The notes under the pieces are model-generated. The model had not been told where the DNA came from and ran no database searches. It saw nothing but the letters and a program-made list of their open reading frames with translations. From Treponema sp. (lineage in GTDB: Bacteria > Spirochaetota > Spirochaetia > Treponematales > Treponemataceae), in NCBI GenBank assembly GCA_016286365.1, contig JAEESN010000007.1, forward strand, positions 52,756 to 116,755: DNA of 64,000 bases. The letters are read 5' to 3'. This document shows positions 1 through 7,988 of the stretch, piece after piece; the first letter of the stretch is position 1; each line of letters begins with the position of its first letter. Made by a program: the position numbers and the translations under genes.

Positions 1-978
1 CCAATGGATATGAATTCCATCATCATCTGTGAACCTCAAACTGATTATTCAGAAGAAGAATTATATAAAATCGACCAGTTTGTTATGCGCGGCGGTAATT
101 TAATCGTATTCAAAGATTCACTCAGCCAGAATCCTTATGCGCAGTATACAAACGGACCATATTTTGTAGAAGCAGAAAGCAATATCGACACACTTTTGAA
201 TGCTTACGGAATTGAACGAAAGCAAAATGTTGTTCTTGATGAAGAATGTCTTATAGATTATCAGAATAATAATCACTATTACTGGCAGTTCGAAATTCCA
301 AAAGAAAGAGCATCTAAGAATAATCCTGTTACAAAGAATTTCGGAAACTTTACGATGTTCCTCACAGGTTCTCTTTCTGTAGAAAAAGCAAAGGAAATGG
401 GATTAAAAACCACTGTTCTTGCACGCTCTTCTGATTCAAGCTGGGCAGAAACTGCTTCATCATTCAGTCCTACAACCCAGAAGATGAGTCCTTCGGAAAA
501 TGCAGAAAAAGGTCCTTTTGATCTTCTTGTTCTTGCAGAAGGTAATTTTAAGAGCGCATTTACAAAAACTCCAGATTCGTTATTAAAAACTGATGATGAT
601 GGCGAAGTTCAGGCAAGCAATTTCCTTGTTTCTTCAAAGCAGCCTGGAAAAGTAATGGTGTGCGGTAACTCAAAAATCATTCTTTCGAACTACTTAAATC
701 CTAATAATCCGGGAGCTTCGGGTCTTTTAATCGCAAATATCCTTGATTACATGAATGGTAACGAAGATTTGTGCGAAATGAGGACTAAGGGTACTGTTTA
801 CGATGTTTTGAACGTAAAATCAAAGGTTTTAGCTAAATTCATGCAGTATTTTAATGAATTCGGCCTTCCTTTATTCGTAATAATTGCCGGAGTTATAGTT
901 TACGTGTGCAGAAAGAACAGGCGTAAGCTTATAAATGAGCGCTATAATCCGGATGACCAGCGCACAATCAAAAAGTAA
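1..978 (+). CDS. GldG-type ABC transporter accessory protein, 5' end missing
   Basis: The reading frame is open at the window edge (a Pro codon precedes the first visible Met), so this is the C-terminal part of a longer protein. The visible part has the GldG/ABC-auxiliary pattern: an early acidic stretch, then FVMRGGNLIVFKD (the 'GG-hydrophobic' strand of the family), and one C-terminal membrane helix (FGLPLFVIIAGVIVYVC) followed by a basic cytoplasmic tail. It is 12 bp upstream of a DUF4340 gene, the usual partner in these ABC export loci; the ATPase and permease are presumably upstream. The transported substrate cannot be told. Confidence 0.75.
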   Translation, partial: PMDMNSIIICEPQTDYSEEELYKIDQFVMRGGNLIVFKDSLSQNPYAQYTNGPYFVEAESNIDTLLNAYGIERKQNVVLDEECLIDYQNNNHYYWQFEIPKERASKNNPVTKNFGNFTMFLTGSLSVEKAKEMGLKTTVLARSSDSSWAETASSFSPTTQKMSPSENAEKGPFDLLVLAEGNFKSAFTKTPDSLLKTDDDGEVQASNFLVSSKQPGKVMVCGNSKIILSNYLNPNNPGASGLLIANILDYMNGNEDLCEMRTKGTVYDVLNVKSKVLAKFMQYFNEFGLPLFVIIAGVIVYVCRKNRRKLINERYNPDDQRTIKK

Positions 979-990
979 GGGAGGAAAAAG

Positions 991-1836
991 ATGAAAAAAC
1001 GAAAGATTATTTTAATAGCATTAGATTTAGTTCTTCTTGCAGTTCTGATTGTTCAGATTGCAGTTTCTTCTGTTGACCCAAGAAAGACATTCCTGCTTTC
1101 GGAAAAACCTGACGAAGTTCATATTTATAATAACGGAAAGCAGATTGACCTTTATTCTTCTGACAATGGGGAAACCTGGGTGATTGGCGAGCATAAATAT
1201 CCTGCAAATTCTGTTTTTGTCCAGGATTTAATCGAAAAATTTTCAAAACTTAATGCCATAAACAAGGTTGGAAGCGTTAAAAACGAAGCTTCTATTGACC
1301 GATTCGGGCTTAATGAGTTCAATTGCATCAGTGTTTCAGCAAAAAAAGGCGGAAATGTGATTCGTTCGCTCCAGATTGGTAAATCTCCGGCCGGTGTTCA
1401 GCAGGTTTATGCAACTGTAGACGGCGAAAAAGATATTTATCTTATAGAAGGAAACTTGCGAAATTCGTTTGATTACGAAGAAGATTACCTTAGAGACAAG
1501 AGAATTTACGAAATTCCAGCCGAATCTATTAAATCTGTTGAATATACAGACGAAAACGGCAAGGTTTTCCAGGTTCCCGAAGATAAAATCTCTTCTTACG
1601 CGTATTTTACAACCGATACCTTTGTTATTCCAGAAGATTTGTCCCAGGCTGAGAAAAAATACAGCGTAACAATAAATGCAGATAAAACCATTACAATGGA
1701 CATCTACGAGCTTCTGAAATCGGAAAATGAGTACACTTATATAGGAATTTGCAGCGAAAGTCCTTATAAATTCAGCGTTCCGTCTTATACAATCGAAAAA
1801 TTTGCTGCAAAAACAGAAGAAACGGATAAAAAATGA
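991..1836 (+). CDS. DUF4340 domain protein, membrane anchored
   Basis: 281 residues. An N-terminal helix (about residues 5-25) anchors a mostly beta extracytoplasmic domain. The segment KPDEVHIYNNGKQIDLYSS followed by GETWVIG is the usual DUF4340 opening, which compares a parameter string with a required value. The family is found beside GldG-type proteins and ABC transporters, as here. The start is preceded by GGGAGG at good spacing, and the 3' end overlaps pth by 4 bp (ATGA), so the three genes are probably co-transcribed. The biochemical role is unknown. Confidence 0.75.
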   Translation: MKKRKIILIALDLVLLAVLIVQIAVSSVDPRKTFLLSEKPDEVHIYNNGKQIDLYSSDNGETWVIGEHKYPANSVFVQDLIEKFSKLNAINKVGSVKNEASIDRFGLNEFNCISVSAKKGGNVIRSLQIGKSPAGVQQVYATVDGEKDIYLIEGNLRNSFDYEEDYLRDKRIYEIPAESIKSVEYTDENGKVFQVPEDKISSYAYFTTDTFVIPEDLSQAEKKYSVTINADKTITMDIYELLKSENEYTYIGICSESPYKFSVPSYTIEKFAAKTEETDKK

Positions 1837-2489
1837 TTGAATTAGTCGCTTTTTTAGGAAATTATGGCCGCGAATACGAAAAAACACGCCATAATGTTGC
1901 CTGGTATTTCGAAGATTCCCTCCCTTTTGCCAAAAATTTGAGCTGGCAGAGTAAATTTAAAGGAGAAATTTCTTCTTTAACGCCCCAGGAGCTTTCAAAA
2001 TGGGCCTGTGACACAAAAATCTGCTCTACAAAGGAAGGTTTACCCGTAAAAGTGCCGGAAGAAGCACCTGCACACATTTATTTTCTAAAACCACTCACTT
2101 ATATGAATCTTTCGGGTCAGAGCATCATAGAAGCTGCGAATTTTTATAAAATTAAACCCGAAAACATCCTTATTATCCACGATGAGCTTGAACTTCTGCC
2201 TGGATTTGTGAGTTTTAAGTGGTCAGGCGGGCTTGGAGGGCATAACGGCCTTAGATCTACAAAAGAAGTGCTTGGTACAGCCGATTTCTGGAGGCTCAGG
2301 TTTGGAATAGGACGTCCGGATAACCCGAATATGAGTGTTGCAGACTATGTTCTGGGACATTTTTCCAAAGAAGAGCAGGAATTTATGCAGAATGTGTTCA
2401 GTCAGACCAATCTTCTGTTCGTAAAAGCCCTTCTTTCTGCAAATCCGGATCGGCTTTTGGGTGAATGGGGCAAAAAAAAGCTTGTTTAA
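1833..2489 (+). CDS. pth: Peptidyl-tRNA hydrolase
   Basis: Cleaves the ester bond of peptidyl-tRNAs that drop off the ribosome, recycling tRNA in the cytoplasm. Family hallmarks visible: the N-terminal LGN motif, YEKTRHN with the catalytic His20, KPLTYMNLSG with the substrate-binding Asn, HDELELLPG, and GGHNGLRS. Two positions differ from the usual consensus: LGNYG instead of LGNPG, and HNVAW instead of HNVGF-type. At 218 residues it is slightly longer than the typical 185-200. It starts inside the stop of the DUF4340 gene, so translation is probably coupled. Confidence 0.95.
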   Translation: MIELVAFLGNYGREYEKTRHNVAWYFEDSLPFAKNLSWQSKFKGEISSLTPQELSKWACDTKICSTKEGLPVKVPEEAPAHIYFLKPLTYMNLSGQSIIEAANFYKIKPENILIIHDELELLPGFVSFKWSGGLGGHNGLRSTKEVLGTADFWRLRFGIGRPDNPNMSVADYVLGHFSKEEQEFMQNVFSQTNLLFVKALLSANPDRLLGEWGKKKLV

Positions 2490-2554
2490 GAGCCGGAAAA
2501 CTATTGTTTAATCACAACTTAATCAAAACGTCACAATTATTCAGGAATTTTAAT

Positions 2555-2583
2555 TTGTTTTTTTGAACTTCTGGTCTTATACT
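2555..2583 (+). promoter_or_regulatory. Sigma-70-type promoter for the hpf-like gene
   Basis: TTGTTT (2555-2560), 17 bp spacer, TATACT (2578-2583). The predicted start near 2590 falls on a 14-bp perfect palindrome, TAAGCCAAGGCTTA (2589-2602), which could be an operator or a 5' hairpin. The pth end is 65 bp upstream, so this would separate the hpf-like gene from the upstream operon. Confidence 0.5.
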
Positions 2584-2630
2584 TAAGGTAAGCCAAGGCT
2601 TAAAATAATACTACTTAAAAGGAGACAACT

Positions 2631-2918
2631 ATGGAAAAAGCAATCAGCGCAGTAGGATTTTCAATGAATGCAAAGCAGTCAGGAATGATTGAATCAAAAC
2701 TTAAACGTATAGCATATGCAGAAGATAAAATAGTCACACTTACAATGAAAGTTAAACACGACAAGGAATTTATTTTTGATACAACAGTAAATTTCCGCTG
2801 GGGTACTCAGGCTCATGTAAAAAGCAACGATTTTGATTTTGGAGCAGCCCTGAATAAGACAATGGACCTTCTTGATAATAAAATCATAAAGGAAAAAGAT
2901 AAAGTTCAGGAAAAATAG
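2631..2918 (+). CDS. Ribosome hibernation factor-like protein (short HPF/RaiA family)
   Basis: 95 residues. The pattern fits the short HPF/YfiA fold: an opening beta strand, a helix with 'ESKLKRI', a strand pair (IVTLTMKVKHDKEF, FDTTVNFRW), then the diagnostic DFGAALNKTMDLLDNKI helix, which matches the family's D-x-x-A-A-I-D-x-x-x-D-K-L-E motif. Such proteins bind the 30S decoding region and silence ribosomes in stationary phase. A strong AAGGAG precedes the ATG by 6 bases. It lacks the C-terminal dimerisation domain of long HPF. Assignment rests on pattern, not search. Confidence 0.7.
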   Translation: MEKAISAVGFSMNAKQSGMIESKLKRIAYAEDKIVTLTMKVKHDKEFIFDTTVNFRWGTQAHVKSNDFDFGAALNKTMDLLDNKIIKEKDKVQEK

Positions 2919-2948
2919 CCTGTTTATAGCCTCTTTTTTGCCGGTTTA

Positions 2949-2977
2949 TTGAAAAAATATCGGTCAATGTGTATAGT
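2949..2977 (+). promoter_or_regulatory. Promoter of hprK placing the start site on the ATG
   Basis: TTGAAA (2949-2954), exactly 17 bp, TATAGT (2972-2977). The ATG of hprK begins at 2984, six bases after the -10 box, where transcription normally starts. There is no Shine-Dalgarno. This predicts a leaderless mRNA. Confidence 0.6.
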
Positions 2978-2983
2978 ATATCT

Positions 2984-3973
2984 ATGGCAGATAAAAAATT
3001 CACTGTTCTAGATTTGCTCGATTTGGATTTATCGGGACACGATGCATTACACTTAAAATGTATTGCGGGACGTCGTGGATTACCTCGTGCTATAACAAAT
3101 CCGGAAATTAACCGTCCGGGGCTTGCGCTTTCGGGTTTTTACGAGAACTATGCCGGTGACCGTATGCAGGTATTCGGTCGGGGAGAGGCTGCCTACCTTA
3201 CAAAACTTCATAACGAAAAATCATCAGATTCTATAAAAAACTTTTTCCGTCCGGAAATGCCCTGTTGTGTTTTTACCTATAACCTTGAACCTTCAGAGGA
3301 ATTCCGCCAGATGGCAGAAGATTACTGCTGTCCTATACTCCAGACAGATTTAACATCTACAGAATTTTCAACCCGAATCATCCGTGTTTGTTCAAACATC
3401 TTCGCCCCTCATAAAACGCTTCACGGTGTACTTGTAGAAGTTTACGGTATTGGTATTTTATTAAACGGTCATTCTGGTGTTGGAAAAAGTGAAACCGCTT
3501 TGGAACTTGTAGAACGCGGTCACCGTCTTGTTGCCGACGACATCATCGAAATCAGATGTGTAAACGGAAATACTCTTTTAGGCCGTGGTGCAAACACAAT
3601 GATCAGCCACCACATGGAAATCCGCGGTCTTGGTATTATAAATATTTCAAAACTGTATGGAGTAGGTGCAATCCGTAATCAGAAGGAAGTTCAGCTCATT
3701 GTTCAGCTCGAAGAGTGGGATTCTTCCAAAGCTTACGACCGCCTGGGTACAGAACAGAATTACAAGGAGTTACTTGGTGTAAAGGTTCCGCTTATAGAAA
3801 TTCCTGTTCGCCCTGGACGAAACCTCCCGATCATCATCGAAGCAGCCGCAATGAACGAGCGTCTTAAGGATATGGGTTATAACTCTGCAAAAGAATTTAA
3901 TCAGAATGTCCTTAAATGGATCGAAACCGGTGATGCTAAAGCCGCATTATATGGAAACGATAACGCATATTGA
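2984..3973 (+). CDS. hprK: HPr kinase/phosphorylase
   Basis: Phosphorylates or dephosphorylates the regulatory serine of HPr in response to metabolic state. Visible: N-terminal domain, then Walker A GHSGVGKSE, the ADDIIEIR acidic strand, the ISHHMEIRGLGIINI signature and the C-terminal AAMNERLKDMGYNSA helix. A GTG at 2969 would add five residues, but it overlaps the -10 box, so I chose the ATG at 2984 (MADKKF), giving 329 residues. HPr follows 27 bp downstream, the cognate substrate. Many spirochetes keep HprK and HPr without a full sugar PTS; no PTS permease is in this window. Confidence 0.95.
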   Translation: MADKKFTVLDLLDLDLSGHDALHLKCIAGRRGLPRAITNPEINRPGLALSGFYENYAGDRMQVFGRGEAAYLTKLHNEKSSDSIKNFFRPEMPCCVFTYNLEPSEEFRQMAEDYCCPILQTDLTSTEFSTRIIRVCSNIFAPHKTLHGVLVEVYGIGILLNGHSGVGKSETALELVERGHRLVADDIIEIRCVNGNTLLGRGANTMISHHMEIRGLGIINISKLYGVGAIRNQKEVQLIVQLEEWDSSKAYDRLGTEQNYKELLGVKVPLIEIPVRPGRNLPIIIEAAAMNERLKDMGYNSAKEFNQNVLKWIETGDAKAALYGNDNAY

Positions 3974-4000
3974 TATATACTAGTTTAAAAGGAAAAACAA

Positions 4001-4267
4001 ATGGTTGAAAAAATCTTAACTGTACAGAACCGTGCCGGCATTCATGCCCGCCCTGCTGCAATCATAGCTCAGACTTCCAACAAGTTTGAAAGCGAAATCA
4101 CACTTACCCGCGACGATGCAACCGTAAATGCAAAATCCATCATGGGTGTTATTGCAATGGGCGCCGGATACAATACTCAGCTTGTTCTTAATGTAGAAGG
4201 ACCAGATGAATCCGAGGCTGCTTCTGTAATCGAAGAATTGTTTAACAGTAAATTCGAAGAGGAATAA
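4001..4267 (+). CDS. ptsH: HPr phosphocarrier protein
   Basis: 88 residues, full length. It carries both phosphorylation sites: His15 in AGIHARPAA (the Enzyme I site) and Ser46 in NAKSIMGV (the HprK site). Sits directly after hprK and 6 bp before lexA, with AAAAGGA upstream of the ATG. The intact His15 implies phosphotransfer from an Enzyme I elsewhere; the intact Ser46 implies HprK regulation. Confidence 0.95.
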   Translation: MVEKILTVQNRAGIHARPAAIIAQTSNKFESEITLTRDDATVNAKSIMGVIAMGAGYNTQLVLNVEGPDESEAASVIEELFNSKFEEE

Positions 4268-4273
4268 TTTTTA

Positions 4274-4885
4274 ATGAAAGTAATTACGGAAAGACAGAAA
4301 GAAGTATTAGAATTTATCTCTAATTATGCAGAAGAAAATTCTTTTCCTCCAACTGTGCGCGAAATAAGCGAGCATTTTCATGTTTCTATCCGTGCAATCC
4401 AGGATCACATTTCTGCGTTACAAAAGAAGGGCTTTATTACCCAGGGGCAGAATCGTTCCCGTTCAATCCGTGTACTTTCAGACATAAGGGAAAAAGAACC
4501 AAAGGTTTTTATGGGTACGGTTCCTATTCTTGGAACAGTTGCTGCCGGAAAACCTCTTTTATCCGAAGAAAATTTAGACGGCTATGTGAATCTTACAGAA
4601 CCGTTTGTGCGACCCGGTAAAAATTATTTTGCTTTGCGCGTAAGAGGCCAGAGCATGATAAATGCCGGAATCCTTGACGGAGACCTTGCAATCATTGAGC
4701 AGACCAGCACAGCCCACAACGGACAGATAATCGTAGCCGTTATAGACGAAGCAATTACCTTAAAACGTTATTATAAAGAAGCCGAAAGGGTAAGGCTCCA
4801 GCCGGAAAATCCCGAATTCAAGGCTATATACTGTCAGGATGTAAGAATTGTAGGCATCCTTTCCAATATTGTCCGGACATATTAA
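4274..4885 (+). CDS. lexA: LexA repressor (SOS regulator, S24 peptidase)
   Basis: 203 residues. An N-terminal winged-helix domain (TVREISEHFHVSIRAIQDHI) is followed by an S24 self-cleaving domain. The predicted cleavage bond is Ala91-Gly92 in LGTVAAGKP; the nucleophile is Ser127 in RVRGQSM and the general base Lys164 in ITLKRYY. All three elements needed for RecA-stimulated self-cleavage are present. Genomic partners are unusual: it lies inside hprK-ptsH-lexA-holA, 6 bp after HPr, so it seems to lack its own promoter there and no autoregulatory box was recognised. I do not recall lexA being general in Treponema. Confidence 0.92.
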   Translation: MKVITERQKEVLEFISNYAEENSFPPTVREISEHFHVSIRAIQDHISALQKKGFITQGQNRSRSIRVLSDIREKEPKVFMGTVPILGTVAAGKPLLSEENLDGYVNLTEPFVRPGKNYFALRVRGQSMINAGILDGDLAIIEQTSTAHNGQIIVAVIDEAITLKRYYKEAERVRLQPENPEFKAIYCQDVRIVGILSNIVRTY

Positions 4886-4888
4886 TTT

Positions 4889-5908
4889 ATGGAAGCACCA
4901 GTTTATCTTTTTACAGGACCTGAGTTTGGAAAACGCAACGAAGAGATTTCTTCTATAAAATCAGCGTTAACAAAAAAACTCGGAACCATCGACGAACATC
5001 TTTTTTATCTTCTCGAAACACCGTTCAGCCAGGTGATGACAATCGTACAAAGCGGTACTTTATTTTCTAACGGCGTATGTGTGGTGTGTAAGAACGCGGA
5101 GCTGTTAAAAAAGAAAGAAGAACTCGAGATGCTTGAGCAGTGGATAGGGGACGCACAGAGTTCTTCGGTATTAATCCTTGTTTCGGACGAAATTTCTGTA
5201 GATGCAAAGCTCGAAAAACTGATTCCCCCTGCAAATAAGAAAAAATTCTGGGAGATGTTTGAATCAGAAAAGCTTCCGTGGGTCATGAATTTCTTTGGGA
5301 AAAACGGCTATAAAATAGAAGAAGATGCTGCAAACCTCATCTTAGACATGGTTCAGAACAATACCCAGGAACTCAAAAATGAATGTTCAAGATTCTTTTT
5401 ATGCTTTCCAAAAGACCACGAAATCACAAGCGACGATGTAGAATCTGTTCTGGCTCACACACGCGAAGAAAATGCATTTACGCTTTTTAATACAATCAGC
5501 GATACCCGCGACAACGACACAAAAAGATTTGAAAACGGCGTTTCTATCCTGCAGGAAATAAGGCTTTCTAAAGATAATTCATCAGTTATGATAATTGCGG
5601 GGCTTGCTTCCTGCTTTCGAAAGCTTGTTTTATGGCACGAAATATGCAGAGGCGGCTACGAACCCGACGAAAATACACTAAAATCAAACGGTTTTGGCGC
5701 AAAAATGATGCGAAAACAGTATAAAAATGCTTCAAAAATCTGGACAATAGGTCAGGCAACTGCAATTCTGGCTGTTTTAGCTTCTATAGATATGGAAATC
5801 CGTTCAGGCGGCTCGCTTATGGAAGACGTTCTGCTTCAGAAAATGCTTTACGAGATTATTGTAAAAAAAGGAGCTTCTTCTGCCCGGGTTTCTACTCAAG
5901 AGTGGTAG
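4889..5908 (+). CDS. holA: DNA polymerase III delta subunit
   Basis: 339 residues, normal for HolA. The clamp-loader subunit that opens the beta sliding clamp. It has the weak family pattern: YLFTGPEFGKRNEEISSIKSA at the start, FSNGVCVVCKNAELL and the WVMNFFGKNGYKIEEDAANLI segment of domain II, and a helical collar domain with RLSKDNSSVMIIAGLASCFRKL. It starts 3 bp after the lexA stop without a clear Shine-Dalgarno, so translation is probably coupled. Its last 17 bp overlap the converging PC4-like gene. Confidence 0.85.
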   Translation: MEAPVYLFTGPEFGKRNEEISSIKSALTKKLGTIDEHLFYLLETPFSQVMTIVQSGTLFSNGVCVVCKNAELLKKKEELEMLEQWIGDAQSSSVLILVSDEISVDAKLEKLIPPANKKKFWEMFESEKLPWVMNFFGKNGYKIEEDAANLILDMVQNNTQELKNECSRFFLCFPKDHEITSDDVESVLAHTREENAFTLFNTISDTRDNDTKRFENGVSILQEIRLSKDNSSVMIIAGLASCFRKLVLWHEICRGGYEPDENTLKSNGFGAKMMRKQYKNASKIWTIGQATAILAVLASIDMEIRSGGSLMEDVLLQKMLYEIIVKKGASSARVSTQEW

Positions 5909-6119
5909 AGTTTAAAAGATTTTTAAGGGATTCAAGTTCTTCTTTTGTGAATGTAATACCTTTTCCCATCTTCTGATTATCAGGCGACCAGCTTCTTATA
6001 TCATATTTTGCCGGACGACCGCCCCAGGAAACAAGATTTAATTCAACATTCCATCCGCCTTTACCTTCGGAAACTGTACCGATTTTTTTAACAATTTCGA
6101 AAGAAAAATCATCAGCCAT
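5892..6119 (-). CDS. PC4/YdbC-like ssDNA-binding protein
   Basis: 75 residues. The segments KGGWNVELNLVSWGGRPAKYD, IRSWSPDNQKMGKGITFT and EELESLKNLL match the YdbC family, bacterial relatives of eukaryotic coactivator PC4, whose dimers bind single-stranded DNA. AAGGAG precedes the ATG by 7 bases. The stop lies inside the 3' end of holA (17-bp antisense overlap), so the two transcripts are complementary at their ends. A role in replication or repair is plausible but only inferred from the family. Confidence 0.85.
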   Translation of the reverse strand: MADDFSFEIVKKIGTVSEGKGGWNVELNLVSWGGRPAKYDIRSWSPDNQKMGKGITFTKEELESLKNLLNSTTLE

Positions 6120-6139
6120 TTCTAAACTCCTTAAAAAAT

Positions 6140-6168
6140 TTGAATTTTCAGCATTTGTTCTATATAAT
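6140..6168 (+). promoter_or_regulatory. Consensus-like promoter for the lipoprotein/LysM operon
   Basis: TTGAAT (6140-6145), 17 bp spacer, perfect TATAAT (6163-6168). The predicted start is near 6175, giving a leader of about 60 nt that is almost entirely A+T. Confidence 0.6.
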
Positions 6169-6236
6169 ATAATTATCGTTGTAAGATTATGATTTATATA
6201 GTAAAATATAAATAATAAAGTAAAGTGAGGATTATT

Positions 6237-7208
6237 ATGAAGAAATTTTTACTAAGTGTTCTTTCAGTCTTATTGATCCTGTCTTTTGTATCCTGCGGTT
6301 CGGACCCGGAAAATGAAGGAGATGATCCTGTTACTCCGGCTGTAGAAGAACAGTATGACAATGACAGTATTCTTGATGCGATTGATGAAGCACGTGACCT
6401 TGCCATCGAAGCAGATGCAGAAAATCTTGCTCCTTCAACTCTCGAAGCACTCGACGAAAAGTATGATGAACTTTATGAACGTGCCGAAGCAGAAGAAAAC
6501 ATTGTAAAAGAAGGAAAAGAACTCGCAGATGCTTATCTTGCACTTGCAACATATCTTCAGGCAGTTGAAGCTAAAGAATTGATCGAAGAAACAGAGATGC
6601 AGAATGTTGCAGCAGATTTGTATAAGCAGGGTTGTGAAGCTCTGGACGAATTGGAAGAGATGTATGATGACGGCAATGCTACATCGGCACAGCTTTTAGC
6701 TAAAGCAACAACAGCTAAATCTTGCTTTGATGCAGTTTTAAATACAATCTACAAAAAACTTTCAACTCAGGCCAGACAGACTGCATTAGAAGCTAAAAAA
6801 GATGCAGACAGTGTAAAAGCTGGTGTTGCAATGAAGTCTGAATATAATAAAGCAGTAGAAACTTTCAAAAAAGGTGATGCTTATTATACAAGACAGCAGA
6901 GCTATGATGCATATAAGTGCTACCAGAATGCCGCAGATGCTTTCTCTGATCTTTATGATGAAGTTTCAGAAAAACGTGAAGCAGCAGAAAGAGCAATTGA
7001 AGAAGCTAAACAGAAAGTTCGTGAAAGTTCAGAATTTGCAGAAGAAGCAGATGAACAGGCTCCTATTACAGAAGCAATGGACGGTATCGAAGAAGAAGAT
7101 GCTGTATTGCTCGAAGAAGAAGAATATGGTGATCCTGAAGATGCAGAAGCAGACTTACCTGAAACTGTAGCAGAACCGGGAACTGTAGATATAGGAGATG
7201 CAAAATGA
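6237..7208 (+). CDS. Acidic helical lipoprotein, function unknown
   Basis: 323 residues from the ATG at 6237; the in-frame GTG at 6225 is part of the GTGAGG ribosome site, so I rejected it. The signal peptide ends in a lipobox LSFVSC (Cys about 20). The rest is almost all alpha helix rich in Ala, Glu and Lys, in TPR-like or coiled-coil repeats (DAYLALATYLQAVEAKELIEE, YKCYQNAADAFSDLYDEV), ending in a very acidic tail. It overlaps the next gene by 4 bp and shares its helical-repeat style, so the two probably act together in the periplasm. No enzyme motif seen. Confidence 0.75.
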   Translation: MKKFLLSVLSVLLILSFVSCGSDPENEGDDPVTPAVEEQYDNDSILDAIDEARDLAIEADAENLAPSTLEALDEKYDELYERAEAEENIVKEGKELADAYLALATYLQAVEAKELIEETEMQNVAADLYKQGCEALDELEEMYDDGNATSAQLLAKATTAKSCFDAVLNTIYKKLSTQARQTALEAKKDADSVKAGVAMKSEYNKAVETFKKGDAYYTRQQSYDAYKCYQNAADAFSDLYDEVSEKREAAERAIEEAKQKVRESSEFAEEADEQAPITEAMDGIEEEDAVLLEEEEYGDPEDAEADLPETVAEPGTVDIGDAK

Positions 7209-7924
7209 TGAAAAGATTTGTAATGATAATTGCTGTTGCATTATTAGCAGCTTCGGTATTTGCAGCTACATACAGCTATAAAAACAATACTTATCAGAAA
7301 CTTGCTGACGAATATACAAAGAAAGCTCAGCAGGCTATGGATGCAGGTTATTATGATGATGCAGTTGAATATTCTTTAAAAGCAGAAGAAAATGCCGCAT
7401 TATCTAAAGCTTATATCGAAAACATGATGGTTCGCGGAGAAGCAGAAGAAACTCTTAAGCTTGCTAAAAACAAGCTCGCTTGGGCAGAAAAGATTGATGC
7501 TCAGAACACATTCCCAATGGCTTATTCTTCGGCAAAAGAAAATCTTGCAAATGCAGAATATGCATTCGACGAAGAAGAATACAAGGATGCTACTGAATAT
7601 GCAAAACTTGTAATCGCTGCATTGGAAGGTGTAAGAGAAGTAACTCCTCTTCCTGAATTCTACATTGTTCGCCCATGGGCAGAAACAAGAGACTGTTACT
7701 GGAACATTTCAGGACGTCCTTATATCTACAATAACCCATTATTATGGGAAAACCTTTATCAGGCTAACAAAGACAATATGCCTCGTCCGGGAGATCCAAA
7801 CCTTATCCTCCCTGGTATGAAGATGAAGGTTCCAAGCCTTACAGGTGAATATCGCTCTGGAACATACGATCCTAAAAAATCATATGAACCATACGGAAGC
7901 GAAAACTATAAAATCAACAGATAA
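7205..7924 (+). CDS. Periplasmic helical-repeat protein with LysM-like C-terminus
   Basis: 239 residues. Signal peptide (about 1-20, cut near VFA-ATY), then helical repeats (QQAMDAGYYDDAVEYSLKAEE, AEYAFDEEEYKDATEYAKL), then a LysM-like module at about 150-215: FYIVRPWAETRDCYWNISG, NPLLWENLYQANKDN, DPNLILPGMKMKVPS. That module would bind peptidoglycan. It starts in the stop of the preceding lipoprotein gene. The pair looks like an outer-membrane-to-wall or periplasmic scaffold; this is inference. A strong terminator follows. Confidence 0.8.
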   Translation: MMKRFVMIIAVALLAASVFAATYSYKNNTYQKLADEYTKKAQQAMDAGYYDDAVEYSLKAEENAALSKAYIENMMVRGEAEETLKLAKNKLAWAEKIDAQNTFPMAYSSAKENLANAEYAFDEEEYKDATEYAKLVIAALEGVREVTPLPEFYIVRPWAETRDCYWNISGRPYIYNNPLLWENLYQANKDNMPRPGDPNLILPGMKMKVPSLTGEYRSGTYDPKKSYEPYGSENYKINR

Positions 7925-7953
7925 TTTATCGTAAGATAGAATATCCAAAGATG

Positions 7954-7988
7954 AAAACCATAACAGGCCCGCCTGTTATGGTTTTTTT
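7954..7988. terminator. Bidirectional Rho-independent terminator
   Basis: A 10-bp perfect stem CCATAACAGG / CCTGTTATGG (7958-7967, 7972-7981) with a four-base loop, flanked by AAAA on the left and seven T on the right. It serves the LysM gene on the plus strand and the NUDIX gene on the minus strand, whose stop codon lies inside the T run. Confidence 0.9.

Noticed and set aside
2969..2983. GTG start for hprK five codons upstream
   Set aside because: It lies within the promoter -10 region; the ATG at 2984 fits the family start.
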